A stretch of DNA of 64,000 nt from contig JAVGWX010000025.1 in NCBI GenBank assembly GCA_036924085.1, positions 28,752,450 through 28,816,449 on the forward strand, in the 5' to 3' direction. The DNA comes from Ariolimax columbianus (taxonomy: Eukaryota > Mollusca > Gastropoda > Stylommatophora > Arionidae). The notes beneath the pieces were generated by a model. It saw only the letters and a program-made list of their open reading frames with translations, ran no database searches and was not told the origin of the DNA. Positions 52,531 through 62,288 of this stretch are shown here, piece after piece. Each line of letters begins with the position of its first letter. Positions within the stretch are counted from its first letter, which is position 1. The translations under genes were made by a program, and so were the position numbers.

Positions 52531-53214
52531 GAGAACAAAGAAATAAAGGCGTGATGGAATTCTGGAGGTTTGCAGATACTTGTCAAAATGTGCAGCCAAT
52601 TTCTGCTATGTTTTACACTAAATGGCGAACAACGCGAGGTTTGAGTAACAAAATTGTGTTTTTGTATTTGGAGTATGCTTTTGAGAAAGTATGCAAACAA
52701 AATTGAAGAAGGCGTTATTTTAACAGAAAAATGTTGAATACATATTCGGATTGTGGCCTGCGGTGTGCAACAGGCGTTCTGGTTTGATTACAACCACATA
52801 GGAGATAAACATGTAGTTTAAACAAAAGAGGAATTCCAAACAAGACTTCTGTAATTTTATCCTTCGTTGGCCATTTTCGAACTTCGTTCTATCTGCTCCA
52901 GCCACAATATTGCCCTGAAACGACACCCACCCTCGTCCGTTTGCCTCCCTCTCAATTGCCTGTTTACAAACCTCCATCTTTTGTCTCCTGTCCCCACTTA
53001 TGCAAACACTGTGACGTTGAGTTCAGGACAGGTTAAAAGGCCGACATCAGAGACATGGCGTGTCAGTATCCTCATGGATAGAGAATTGTGCAGAAACTAA
53101 GATTGGAGTAACTCCCTTCACCAGGCGGAAAAGAGCTAAAGAGACGGTACATATTCATTTAGTTTGGTACAGATTGTCACTTTATTTATGTATGGTTGTG
53201 TAGTTTGAACGTTT
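52531..53214. other. Unique sequence without a supported gene
   Basis: Only short frames, such as a 73-codon forward frame at 52485-52706. No repeats. Confidence 0.4.
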
Positions 53215-53627
53215 CCGCTAGCTGTTACTTAACTTAACTTCTGTATACTGATTTAGAAGACTCTGCGGAGTCTGTATACAACCAGTTTCTTTTACATTCA
53301 CTGGATCTAAAGAAAACTACGCGCATCCAATTTATTATTAGATACATCAATTAACTCTGCATCCACTACGTCATTTGGCAATGCATTCGAAGCGTTCACC
53401 ACTCTCTGACTACAAAAATATTTCCTGGTATCTACTCTGGACCTTAATTTGTTTTTGTTAATTTGAAGCTAGGCCCTCTTGTTCTTGTTGGTGGTTGTAT
53501 GTTGAGGTAAATAACTTGTTATAGTCTAATTTATCCCTTCCTTTGATTATCTTATAAACCTGTATTAAGTCACCACGAATTCTTCTCTTTTCTAGACACT
53601 GTAGGCCAGTTTTTCTGAGTCTTTCTT
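53215..53627 (-). mobile_element. CR1-like LINE 3' end, first of two in tandem
   Basis: Reverse orientation, from the AACTTAACTTCTGTATACTG terminus to GGCCAGTTTTTCTGAGTCTT. It includes the coding tail (SFRKYFCSQRVVNASNALPN by homology) with several changes. It is cut off where the next copy's TTAACTTAACG terminus begins. Confidence 0.85.
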
Positions 53628-54297
53628 AACTTAACGTCTTTATACTGGTTTAGAAGACCCTGCAGAGTCTGTATACAACCAGTTTCATTTTACATCACCT
53701 TGATCTAAAAGCTATGCGCATCCAGTTTATTCTTAAATGCATTAACTGTCCCTGCCTCCACTACCTCCCCTGGCAATGCATTCCAAGCAGACACCACTCT
53801 CTGACTAAAAAAATATTTCCTAATATCTAACCTGGACCTCTCTTTAGTCAGCTTGTAGCTATGCCCTCTTGTTATTGTGGGTGGTTGCATTTTTTTATAA
53901 ACTTGTTATAGTCTAATTTATCGATTCCTCTGATCATCTTATAAACCTGTATTAAGTCACCACGAATTTTTCTCTCTTCTAGACATTGTAGGCCGGTTTT
54001 TCTGAGTCGTTCCTCATAACTGTAATTCTGGAATCCTACTATCATCTTTGTCGCTCTTTTTTGTATCCATTCCAACATGTTTATATCCCCTCTATGATAA
54101 GGACTCCACACCTGTACACAGTACTCCAATCTAGGTCTAACTAAAGCTTTATACAGTTTGACTATCACTTCCTTGCTCCTATGTTTAATATTTCTTTTTA
54201 TCATACCTAACATTGTATTTGCCTTTTTCACTGCTACCTGGACTTGCTCACTCACCTTACCTGTATGATCTATTATAACCTGGTACAAGCAGGACAA
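53628..54297 (-). mobile_element. CR1-like LINE 3' end, second copy
   Basis: Reverse strand frame 54297-53872 reads DHTGKVSEQVQVAVKKANTM, YKALVRPRLEYCVQVWSPYH, RGDINMLEWIQKRATKMIVG, FQNYSYEERLRKTGLQCLEE and RKIRGDLIQVYKMIRGIDKL, the well-known C-terminal region after the RT core. A frameshift near 53880 separates [38 protein letters not shown]. The terminus is TAAACCAGTATAAAGACG with TTAAG. This is the best copy of the family here. Confidence 0.9.
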
Positions 54298-54465
54298 AAA
54301 GCGAAAAGAAAGCAGATTTTAGTAGGGATAGCATAAAGACACTTGACGGTTATCTTCAGACATAAACGGACATTATTCTGGGTGGAATTTATATATTTTT
54401 GTTCACTATCTTAACAAGGTCCTGGTGAGTAGAATATATTTTTTTTAAATTTTAACACCTTTTTT
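54298..54465. other. No feature recognised
   Basis: AT-rich linker between two LINE fragments. Confidence 0.4.
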
Positions 54466-55400
54466 GCAGTACAAAAGGGAGTCCGACAGGGATGTATGGT
54501 CTCACCTTATCTGTACAACATATATGCGGAATGTATAATGAGAAATGTACGAGAAGATGAGAACATTGAAAGTTTCGACCCATTTACGATTGGGGGGTAC
54601 GAGATTCCAGAGTTACGATACGCAAATGACACAGTGATACTATCAAGAAGTGCAGAAGGGCTAGAGCAGCTACTTTCAGCCGTTAATGGACACAATAAAG
54701 ATCAAAACCTGTTTATAAACATAAATAAAACAAAGATAATGACCTCCGACAAAACACAATGTCAGCTTAAATGTACAGTGGGTGGTGAGGAAATAGATCA
54801 GTTCACACATTTTGAATATCTGGGCTCCAGAATTGACAAAAATGGTGACTACTCTAAAGAAATCAGAAGAAGACTAGCCATGGCAATGCGGAGACTGAAC
54901 ATCCTGAAGAAATTATGGCAGGGCAACAACAAAACGATAAAAGTAAAAGTCTTGAGAGCCTGTGTTTTTCCTGTGGCAGCTTATGGCTGTGAAGCATGGA
55001 CGATTACCAAAACTTCCAGACAAAGAATCGAATCCTTCGAGTCTAAATGTTACAGAAAGATCCTCAGAATACCCTGGACAGAGAAAAAAACAAATGTAGA
55101 CATTCTGCAAGAGTTGAGCATAGAGGAGAACTGGTTTATCAATTCCATTTTGGCTAGAAAATGCAAATACTTTGGTCACGTCAAGAGACACAACGGTCTT
55201 GAGAGAACGTCGATGAAAGGTATGGTGCCAGGCAAAAGAGGAAGGGGTAGACCAAGAAGACGATGGCACCAAGATATCCAGGAATGCCTGGGTATGACTG
55301 TGGCGGAAGCTGGAGTTTTGGCAAGGGAACGAGTTTCTTTTAGACAGACTGTGATGGGAGCGACGTTCTATAAAGGACATGCTACATGATGATGAAAACC
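54466..55400 (+). mobile_element. LINE polyprotein, C-terminal half with RT core end
   Basis: The frame runs from VQKGVRQGCMVSPYLYNIYA (RT motif B) through ELRYANDTVILSRSAEGLEQ to a stop at 55389. The motif C box is YAND instead of YADD, which removes one catalytic Asp. Then come FEYLGSRIDKNGDYSKEIRR, LRACVFPVAAYGCEAWTITK, CYRKILRIPWTEKKTNVDIL, RKCKYFGHVKRHNGLER and GKRGRGRPRRRWHQDIQECL. It is open for 297 codons from the ATG at 54496. Truncated at the 5' side of motif B. A CTCCCATCACAG-type end is shared with the reverse copies at 6170 and 57780. Confidence 0.88.
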
Positions 55401-55489
55401 TTTTTATAAATAATTATGATTATATCATTCTGCGTACTAAATTGATTGGCATCTTATCAGTCTCGGAAGACAGTAGACTTCACGCTAAA

Positions 55490-56310
55490 GATGGATGTCT
55501 TAGTCGGTTGTTGCCTCTGGTTTCGTCGTATACGTTACGAGATCTGTCAGTCTAGACGATGAGGTGGCAAGCAGAATAGCAAAGGCCAGCACAGCCTTTG
55601 GTAGAATGCGCTCGATGGTCTGGGCACGTCGTGGCATCAGCGTCAAGACCAAACTCAAAGTCTACCGTGCAACCATCATTCCAACCCTACTATACGCTTG
55701 CGAAAGCTGAACTGTATACTCTGGACATGCAAGGAGGTTAAACCACTTCCACACAGGTTGCCTGAGGCGAATATTCCACATCCGATGGCAAGATCGTGTC
55801 ACTGACATCGAGGTTCTCTCGAGGGCTAACATGCCCAGCATACATGCACTGCTAGAAAAAGCACGACTAGGATGGGCCGGACACCTCGTCCTTATGTCAG
55901 ACGAGCGGCTCTCAAAGAAGCTTCTCTTCGGCGAGCTGAGAGAGGGATGGCGCGAGAGAGGGCGCCCAAAGAAACGTTTTAAAGACGGTCTGAAGGACTC
56001 ACTAAAAAGTTGCCAGATAGACATCGACACCTGGGAATGTCTTGCCCAAAACAGATCTGACTGGAGAAGCGCAGTCAAATCGGGTGTAGCTGCCGGTGAA
56101 GACGACCGTGTTGTGAAAGCCCAGAGCAGACGCGAGACCCGGAAATCCCGAGCAGCGGGGACACCATCCCCTTCTACAAACCTCGTGTGCCCGATATGTA
56201 GCAGATGTTTTCGTGCCCGCATTGGCCTGTTCAGCCACATGCGCACCCACACCCAACAGGGAAATCTCTGACAAGGATGATGTCGGCGGTCCTCATCGAC
56301 AACGATGGAC
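55490..56310 (+). mobile_element. LINE 3' end with intact C2H2 finger
   Basis: Starts DDEVASRIAKASTAFGRMRS, then KVYRATIIPTLLYACES with a stop. From 55831 an open frame gives MPSIHALLEKARLGWAGHLV, GRPKKRFKDGLKDSLKSCQI, DIDTWECLAQNRSDWRSAV and the finger CPICSRCFRARIGLFSHMRT with H. The finger has Cys-x2-Cys and a His pair. The 3' UTR TGACAAGGATGATGTCGGCG and CCTCATCGACAACGATGGAC is shared with 57005-57060 in reverse. Confidence 0.86.
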
Positions 56311-56950
56311 TGCTATTATTACACGTTACGAGACTACACCTTGGCCTTCTCTGCTTGCAGGCCAGCTGTCAGTTAGGCCTGTCCGTGTTACTTTGTGCTG
56401 GGGCTTCGTTTGGATGAAGGTGTTTGTGATGCACAGTACATGATAGGCGCACAGTTTCAACAGCTGCAGTCTACATTCCGGCCAGACGCGCTTCTTGGAG
56501 GGTGACGATGTCGACTTGAAGGCTGTTAAAACACCCCGTTAATGACTGAGGCCTTGCAAATATCGTTTTTCCGCTGGAGGTCTTCTGTTATACCCGAGGT
56601 CAAGGAGCGTGCGTTCCAGCAACCAGTATTACCTGTAGGATCCTTTGCTTTGGTTGATTTCTGGCGTGATCGCTCTAGCCTCTCCCTGGGTATATTCATG
56701 TGATGACCGCTGTTGCCCAGTCAACAGACACCCCCTCCGCTCTCTCCACGCAGCTGATGTATCCAAGGGAACGACTCGTCGATACTACTTGGCACCGGAG
56801 ACATAGCAGGAGTTTCCCCACATGCATTGAGTACAGTACCTGGCTGCCTAAGGGACTCCGGCTCCTGATTTGTTCTCCTAGTTAACCCACAAAGCCGTTT
56901 CCACAATTGGATATAACCGCAAAGGCAGCAAAAAGATTGCTCCATACTAA
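56300..56950 (-). mobile_element. Degraded LINE N-terminal (endonuclease) sequence, tentative
   Basis: The reverse strand has NTGCWNARSLTSGITEDLQR and, after a frameshift, DIVTLQEARLAG, resembling the GxWNVRTL and LQET blocks that open APE-type endonucleases of LINEs. Several stops. The boundaries are not clear. Confidence 0.5.
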
Positions 56951-57004
56951 ATAATTAGCATATAATGGCCGGATTTGAATTATGCACTCAATGTGCTAAT
57001 AATA

Positions 57005-57340
57005 GCCGTCCATCGTTGTCGATGAGGACCGCCGACATCATCCTTGTCACAGATTTCCCTGTTGGGTGTGGGTGCGCATGTGGCTGAACAGGCCAATGCG
57101 GGCACGAAAACGTCTGCTACATATCGGGCACACGAGGTTTGTAGAAGGGGATGGTGTTCCCGCTGCTCGGGATTTCCGCGTCTCGCGTCTGCTCTGGGCT
57201 TTCACAACACGGTCGTCTTCACCGACAGCTACATCCGATTTGACTGCGCTTCTCCAGTCAGATCTGTTTTGGGCAAGACATTCCCAGGTGTCGATGTCTA
57301 TCTGTCAACCTTTCAGTGAGTCCTTCAGACCGTCTTTAAA
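57005..57340 (-). mobile_element. LINE 3' end with C2H2 finger, inverted copy of 56000-56310
   Basis: In reverse complement it matches 55995-56310 closely, including GRPK-side sequence, VKSGVAAGEDDRVVKAQSR-type frame, the finger and the shared UTR end CCATCGTTGTCGATGAGGAC. It ends at AAGACGGTCTGAAGGACTCA, which is the truncation point. Confidence 0.86.
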
Positions 57341-57344
57341 ACTC

Positions 57345-57745
57345 AATGTGCTAAACTTATATATATAACATGCTGCGTTCCCCATTTGCAATGCCCAGAA
57401 AATTAATTCATTTGAGATTATCCTGTGTGCGGTTTTTTTCTCATTTTTAAAAGTGCGTTCTGTCGTTAAATACCTGCGCATGGAAAGATAATAGTTTGCC
57501 ATCGCTATATATACTTACATTAGTTTTTTGGGGAAAAAAATGATTCGCACTTCGTAGAACTTGTAATTCGAACTTCTAATAACGAATTGTGTATGAATAG
57601 CATAGCTCCACTGTATGTGTTCAAGTGAGACTTTATGGCGTCAGTTTCTAACCAGTGACTTCCAAGCTTTAATTTGTTCATTCCGTAACGTCAACATATC
57701 GGTTTGCTAATTTATTTACAGTGCTACAAAGCTGATATATTGGCT
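57345..57745. other. No feature recognised
   Basis: AT-rich unique sequence. Confidence 0.4.
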
Positions 57746-57749
57746 TCAG

Positions 57750-58620
57750 CTATTCATCTTGGGGCATGTCCTTTGCAGAACGTCGCTCCCATTATAGCCC
57801 ATTTGAAAGAACTCGATCTCTTGCTACATCTCCAACATGCTCCAGAATCATGCCAAAGCATTCCTTGACATTTTGGCGCCCTTGTCTTCTTGGCCTGCCT
57901 CTGCCTCTCTTGCCAAATCTCCGGTCTGCTCCAGAGTCCTGCCCAAGTATTCCTTGACATCTTGGTACCATCACCTTCTTGGCCTGTCTCTGCCTCTCTT
58001 GCCAAATCTCCGGTCTGCTTCAGAGTCCTGCCCAAGTATTCCTTGACATCTTGGTACCATCACCTTCTTGGCCTGCCTCTGCCTCTCTTGCCAAATCTCC
58101 GGTCTGCTCCAGAGTCCTGCCCAAGTATTCCTTGACATCTTGGTACCATCACCTTCTTGGCCTGCCTCTGCCTCTCTTGCCAAATCTCCGGTCTGCTCCA
58201 GAGTCCTGCCCAAGTATTCCTTGACATCTTGGTACCATCACCTTCTTGGCCTGCCTCTGCCTCTCTTGCCAAATCTCCGGTCTGCTCCAGAGTCATGCCC
58301 AAGTATTCCTTGACATCTTGGTGCCATCGCTTTCTTGGTCTGCCTCTCTTGCCCGGCACCATATCTTCCATTACCGTTGTCCCAAGACCGTTGTGTCTTT
58401 AATGTGGTCAAAGTATTTCCTTTTTTTTTCATTCTGGAATTTATGAACCGGTTCTCCTCTAGGTCGAACTCTTGTCGAACATCTGCATTCTTCATTTCAT
58501 TTTTAGGTCCGTGGCTTTCTGAGAACCTTTCGACTTGAAGGACTTGATTCTCGTTCTTGATGTTTGGGTAACTGTCCATGTTTCACAGCCCTATGCTGCC
58601 ACGGGAAAAATACAGGTTCT
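57750..58620 (-). mobile_element. LINE C-terminal fragment containing an 89-bp array
   Basis: Reverse strand: NADVRQEFDLEENRFINSRM, then MVPGKRGRPRKRWHQDVKEY and LGMTLEQTGDLAREAEAGQE, then repeats of the latter part, and finally DVARDRVLSNGL with MGATFCKGHAPR, the end of the polyprotein. It is related to the LINE at 54466-55400 (GMVPGKRGRGRPRRRWHQDI and MGATFYKGHAT). Frameshifts are present at 58310-58500. Confidence 0.85.
57860..58325. repeat. 89-bp minisatellite inside LINE C-terminal coding sequence
   Basis: Five near-perfect units from 57890 on (starts at 57890, 57979, 58068, 58157, 58246), plus diverged flanking half units. Unit: GCCTCTGCCTCTCTTGCCAA, ATCTCCGGTCTGCTCCAGAG, TCCTGCCCAAGTATTCCTTG, ACATCTTGGTACCATCACCT, TCTTGGCCT. 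89 is not a multiple of three, so each extra unit shifts the LINE frame. Confidence 0.95.
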
Positions 58621-58734
58621 CAAAATGTTCACTTTTCCTGGTTTGCTGGGATTCTGCCACACTTTCCTCAGGTTGTGTAGCCTCTGGTATTCTGTCAAAG
58701 TTTCTTCGGGTTGTGTGGCCTCTAGTATTCTGTC

Positions 58735-58835
58735 AAAGTTTCCGCCAAGCACAACTTATTATCATCTGACAAGATGGACAGAGCCAAGCTCAACTTACTA
58801 TTGTCTGACAAGACGGACAGAGCCAATGAGATTCA
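58735..58835. repeat. 42-bp repeat, two units
   Basis: GCCAAGCACAACTTATTATC, ATCTGACAAGATGGACAGA, repeated once with changes. The reverse complement of the 42-bp array at 62530-62690. Confidence 0.8.
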
Positions 58836-59189
58836 ATCTATCGCTCGAAGGTTTGAGACCTCTATGTTTGCTATCCACTCCTGCCATAGCCATCCTTATT
58901 GTACCTTCCGAAACCTAGATTAAGGGTCCACAATAATAGCTGACCTGAATATTGAAGTCAACGATAACCAACACGCATATGACAGCCAGATGCCATCCGA
59001 CATTCAGTACTCGTCCTATGCGTGTCCATAGATAAGAGCGCCGCGAGAGTTTAGAAAAGCTGCAGAATGTCAAACTGTGGTACTCTTGATTACAGGATAT
59101 ATAGCTAGAACATTCAGTAGGACTTATTTACATTCGCGATGAATAGAGTAATCTGGAAACGAACAGACGGGTAATAGACTACAATAATT
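58836..59189. other. No gene recognised
   Basis: Unique sequence with no supported ORF. Confidence 0.4.
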
Positions 59190-59625
59190 ACAAATGTTCC
59201 TTCTGATAAATAGTATCTTCATCCCAACCCTGTGCTACTAGTGCCAGACATGGACATTGAATAAGGACCAGGAACGAAAGTTAGCCACATGCGAAATGCG
59301 GTGCCTACAAAAGGTCATTAACAACACCAGAAGAGACAGAATGACAATTACGAGTATTCGAGAGAAGGTTGGAACAATTCCCTGCCTACAGTACATCGAG
59401 GAATAGAGAATGAATCAGTTTGGCCACATTGTGAGAATGCAAACAGACCACACTGTTCATGCAACCTTCTACATGAGAACATCAGGAAGAAGGGCTAGAG
59501 GTAGACCGAGGGAAAGGGGGATGGACAGCGTAAAGACCTGCTGTAAAATGGGGGGAAATGTTACTCGGGCAAGGAGAGAAACGAAAGGCAAATACATACC
59601 ACGACACTGGGCTACACCCCAGTAG
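59190..59625 (+). mobile_element. LINE C-terminal fragment (another family)
   Basis: Reads TWTLNKDQERKLATCEMRCL, QKVINNTRRDRMTITSIREK, VGTIPCLQYIEE, a stop, RMNQFGHIVRMQTDHTVHAT, then SGRRARGRPRERGMDSVKTC. This is the usual C-terminal order of RTE/CR1-style LINEs. The 33-bp array begins at its last codons (PRHWATPQ). Confidence 0.82.
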
Positions 59626-60372
59626 AAAGTGAGACGACACTGGGCTACACCCCAGTAGAAAGTGGGACGACACTGGGCTACAACCCGGTAGAAAGTGAGA
59701 CGACACTGCGCTACACCCCAGTAGAAAGTGAGACGACACTGGGCTACACCCCAGTAGAAAGTGAGACGACACTGGGCTACAACCCGGTAGAAAGTGAGAC
59801 GACACTGGGCTACACCCCAGTAGAAAGTGAGACGACACTGGGCTACAACCCGGTAGAAAGTGAGACGACACTGGGCTACACCCCAGTAGAAAGTGAGACG
59901 ACACTGGGCTACACCCCAGTAGAAAGTGAGACGACACTGGGCTACAACCCGGTAGAAAGTGAGACGACACTGGGCTACACCCCAGTAGAAAGTGAGACGA
60001 CACTGGGCTACACCCCAGTAGAAAGTGAGACGACACTGGGCTACACCCCAGTAGAAAGTGAGACGACACTGAGCTACACCCCAGTAGAAAGTGAGACGAC
60101 ACTGGGCTACACCCCAGTAGAAAGTGAGACGACACTGGGCTACACCCCAGTAGAAAGTGAGACGACACTGAGCTACACCCCAGTTGAAAGTGAGACGACA
60201 CTGGGCTACACCCCAGTAGAAAGTGAGACGACACTGGGCTACACCCCAGTAGAAACTGAGACGACACTGGGCTACAACCCGGTAGAAAGTGAGACGACAC
60301 TGGGCTACAACCCGGTAGAAAGTGAGACGACACTGGGCTACAACCCGGTAGAAAGTGAGACGACAAAAGAGG
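59597..60372. repeat. 33-bp minisatellite at a LINE 3' end
   Basis: About 23 units of ACGACACTGGGCTACACCCC plus AGTAGAAAGTGAG. Two unit types, TACACCCCAG and TACAACCCGG, alternate, with a run of the second type at the 3' end. The reverse frame is open for 311 codons, a by-product of an 11-codon unit. Confidence 0.95.
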
Positions 60373-60479
60373 ACAGAAGAAGAGGTTCCTTCTCAATTCT
60401 TGAATCCTGGTATTCAATCAAGCAACGTTACCTGATGCCAGGTAGCCAACGGCTGCTTGAATCTGTGTTTGTCCTTCAC

Positions 60480-61860
60480 ACGTGTACACAGATGGATCTG
60501 CCTCGGTGAGCCGTAAAAGGGGAGGCAATGGAATCGACATCGAACACCCCAATGGCGACATAGAAAATCACCCCAAACCACCAGGAGAGACCTGTACAAA
60601 TTTCAGAGCTGAAGCAAGAGCTGTTCACGCAGCAACTCAGATTCGTCTCAGCCAAAACAGAACTACAAGGAAAACGGTTATTCTAGCAGACCCCAGTCGT
60701 GTACTCTAAGCCATCTCAAGCCCCAAACAAGATAGACTCCAGCGACTCCAGGAGTGTACTCTAAGCCATCTCAAGCTCCAAACAAGATAGACCCCAGGCG
60801 TATACTCCAAGCCATCTCAAGCCACAAACAAGATAGACTCCAGGAGTGTACTCCAAGCCATCTCAAGCCTCAAACAAGATAGACTCCAGGAGTGTACTCC
60901 AAGATATCTCAAGCCTCAAACAAGATAGAATCTCGGAGTGTACTCCAAGCCATCTCAAGCCACAAACAAGACAGACTCCAGGAGTGTACTCCAAGCCATC
61001 TCAAGCTCCAAACAAGAGACTCCATGAGTGTACTCCAAGCCTTCTCAAGCTCCAAACAAGATAGACTCCAGGAGTGTACTCCAAGATATCTCAAGCCTCA
61101 AACAAGATAGAATCTCGGAGTGTACTCCAAGCCATCTCAAGCCACAAACAAGACAGACTCCAGGAGTGTACTCCAAGCCATCTCAAGCTCCAAACAAGAC
61201 AGACTCCAGGAGTGTATTCCAAGCCATCTCAAGCCCCAAACAAGATAGACTCCAGGAGTGTACTCCAAGCCATCTCAAGCCACAACCAAGATGGACTCTC
61301 GCATGAAATAAAATACAACATAGGATTTGTGTCTCAAAAAAAACAGATTTAGTCCTAAAATGGGTTCCGGCCCACTGTGGGATCTCGGGAAACGAGAAAA
61401 TAGATGAGCTCGCAAAAGCCGGAAGTGGAGGCACGCAGACTCCCCATCCACAGAGCTATAAAGAAGCAAAGACACGCATCGAACAATCCATGAGGACAGA
61501 GTGGAGAGAACAGAACACAGAATACAAGCCAGGAAATGACAGCATATACAAACTTGGCAGAGATGGGCAGACAAAGATCGTCAGACTCAGAACATGACAT
61601 TGTAGACTCAAGGCCCACCTCCACAGAATGGGTCTTAGAGACACCGCCACGTGCCATTGTGGAGCACCCAAGCAAACACCAGAACTTATCCCGCAGGACT
61701 GGCCGACCTACACAGACCAAAGAAAGGCAGTCTGGCCTGGGGGAGCGACCATGCTCGAAAAGCTGTGGGGGACCGGAGAAGACCTGAAACGCAGTCTCCT
61801 TCATGATCCTCACCGGACTAGCAGCACAGCATTAGTTGATCGATGAAGAAGAAGAAGAAG
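60480..61860 (+). mobile_element. RNase H LINE 3' part interrupted by a 46-bp array
   Basis: Before the array: YTDGSASVSRKRGGNGI (first Asp), NFRAEARAVHAATQIRL (Glu) and KTVILADPSRVL, where the second catalytic block reads LADPS instead of LTDS. After it: KTDLVLKWVPAHCGISGNEK, DELAKAGSGGTQTPHPQSYK, then KLGRDGQTKIVRLRT, a stop, CRLKAHLHRMGLRDTATCHC and GAPKQTPE, and KLWGTGEDLKRSLLHDP. It ends at GATCGATGAAGAAGAAGAAG. Compared with the 16590 copy it keeps both sides of RNase H and the Cys/His end. Frameshifts and stops make it dead. Confidence 0.88.
60690..61295. repeat. 46-bp minisatellite inside an RNase H domain, second locus
   Basis: About 13 units, same unit as at 16688. A block of about four units (offset 182 bp) is duplicated: the rare CCAAGATATCTCAAGCCTC and GAATCTCGGAGTG pair occurs at about 60898 and 61080. 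The first two units carry CTCTAAGCC, as does the first unit at 16701. The last unit ends in GATGGACTCTCGCATGAAAT, parallel to GATTCTCACATTAAAT at 17010. Confidence 0.95.
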
Positions 61861-62090
61861 GACTGTTTTAGAAGAACCTATAATGCCGTAGTGCTTCCAT
61901 GGTCTGAAAGGGGACCGAAGAATGTTAACACTGGAAACCTGCCAAGCTTGTCGTAAGTGGTGACTAAAGAGGTTTGGGCACAAGGCTAACTAGCTCATCC
62001 TGACTGGAAGCATAGCATCAGTTGATCGATGAAGAAGAAGAAGAAGAAGAAGAAGAAGAAGAAGAAGAAGAAGAAGAAGAAGAAGATAAT
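61861..62090 (+). mobile_element. Second LINE 3' tail with (GAA)n
   Basis: CTTGTCGTAAGTGGTGACTA and AAGAGGTTTGGGCACA, then GCATCAGTTGATCGATGAAG and a (GAA)n run at 62027-62085. The end GTTGATCGATGAAGAAG repeats the tail of the previous LINE (61830-61860). Confidence 0.7.
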
Positions 62091-62288
62091 ATTATACCTT
62101 TTATAGACTTCTCCCGACTTTCATATACAATTTATATTGATATGTGTTTGTCAAATTCCAGATCATTGAAACTTGTCTGCATCACAGAGAGACGACTGCC
62201 AACTTCGAAAAGCGACATCCAGACCTGAAACATCTCTTCATCACGACTGAAAGCGACCCATACTCGCCACTGCTTTAATAATTGGTGC
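62091..62288 (+). promoter_or_regulatory. Upstream region of the LPMO exon
   Basis: About 200 bp separate the (GAA)n tail from the ATG. There is an AT-rich stretch (CATATACAATTTATATTGAT, about 62123) that could hold a TATA-like element, but no start site can be fixed from sequence. Confidence 0.25.
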
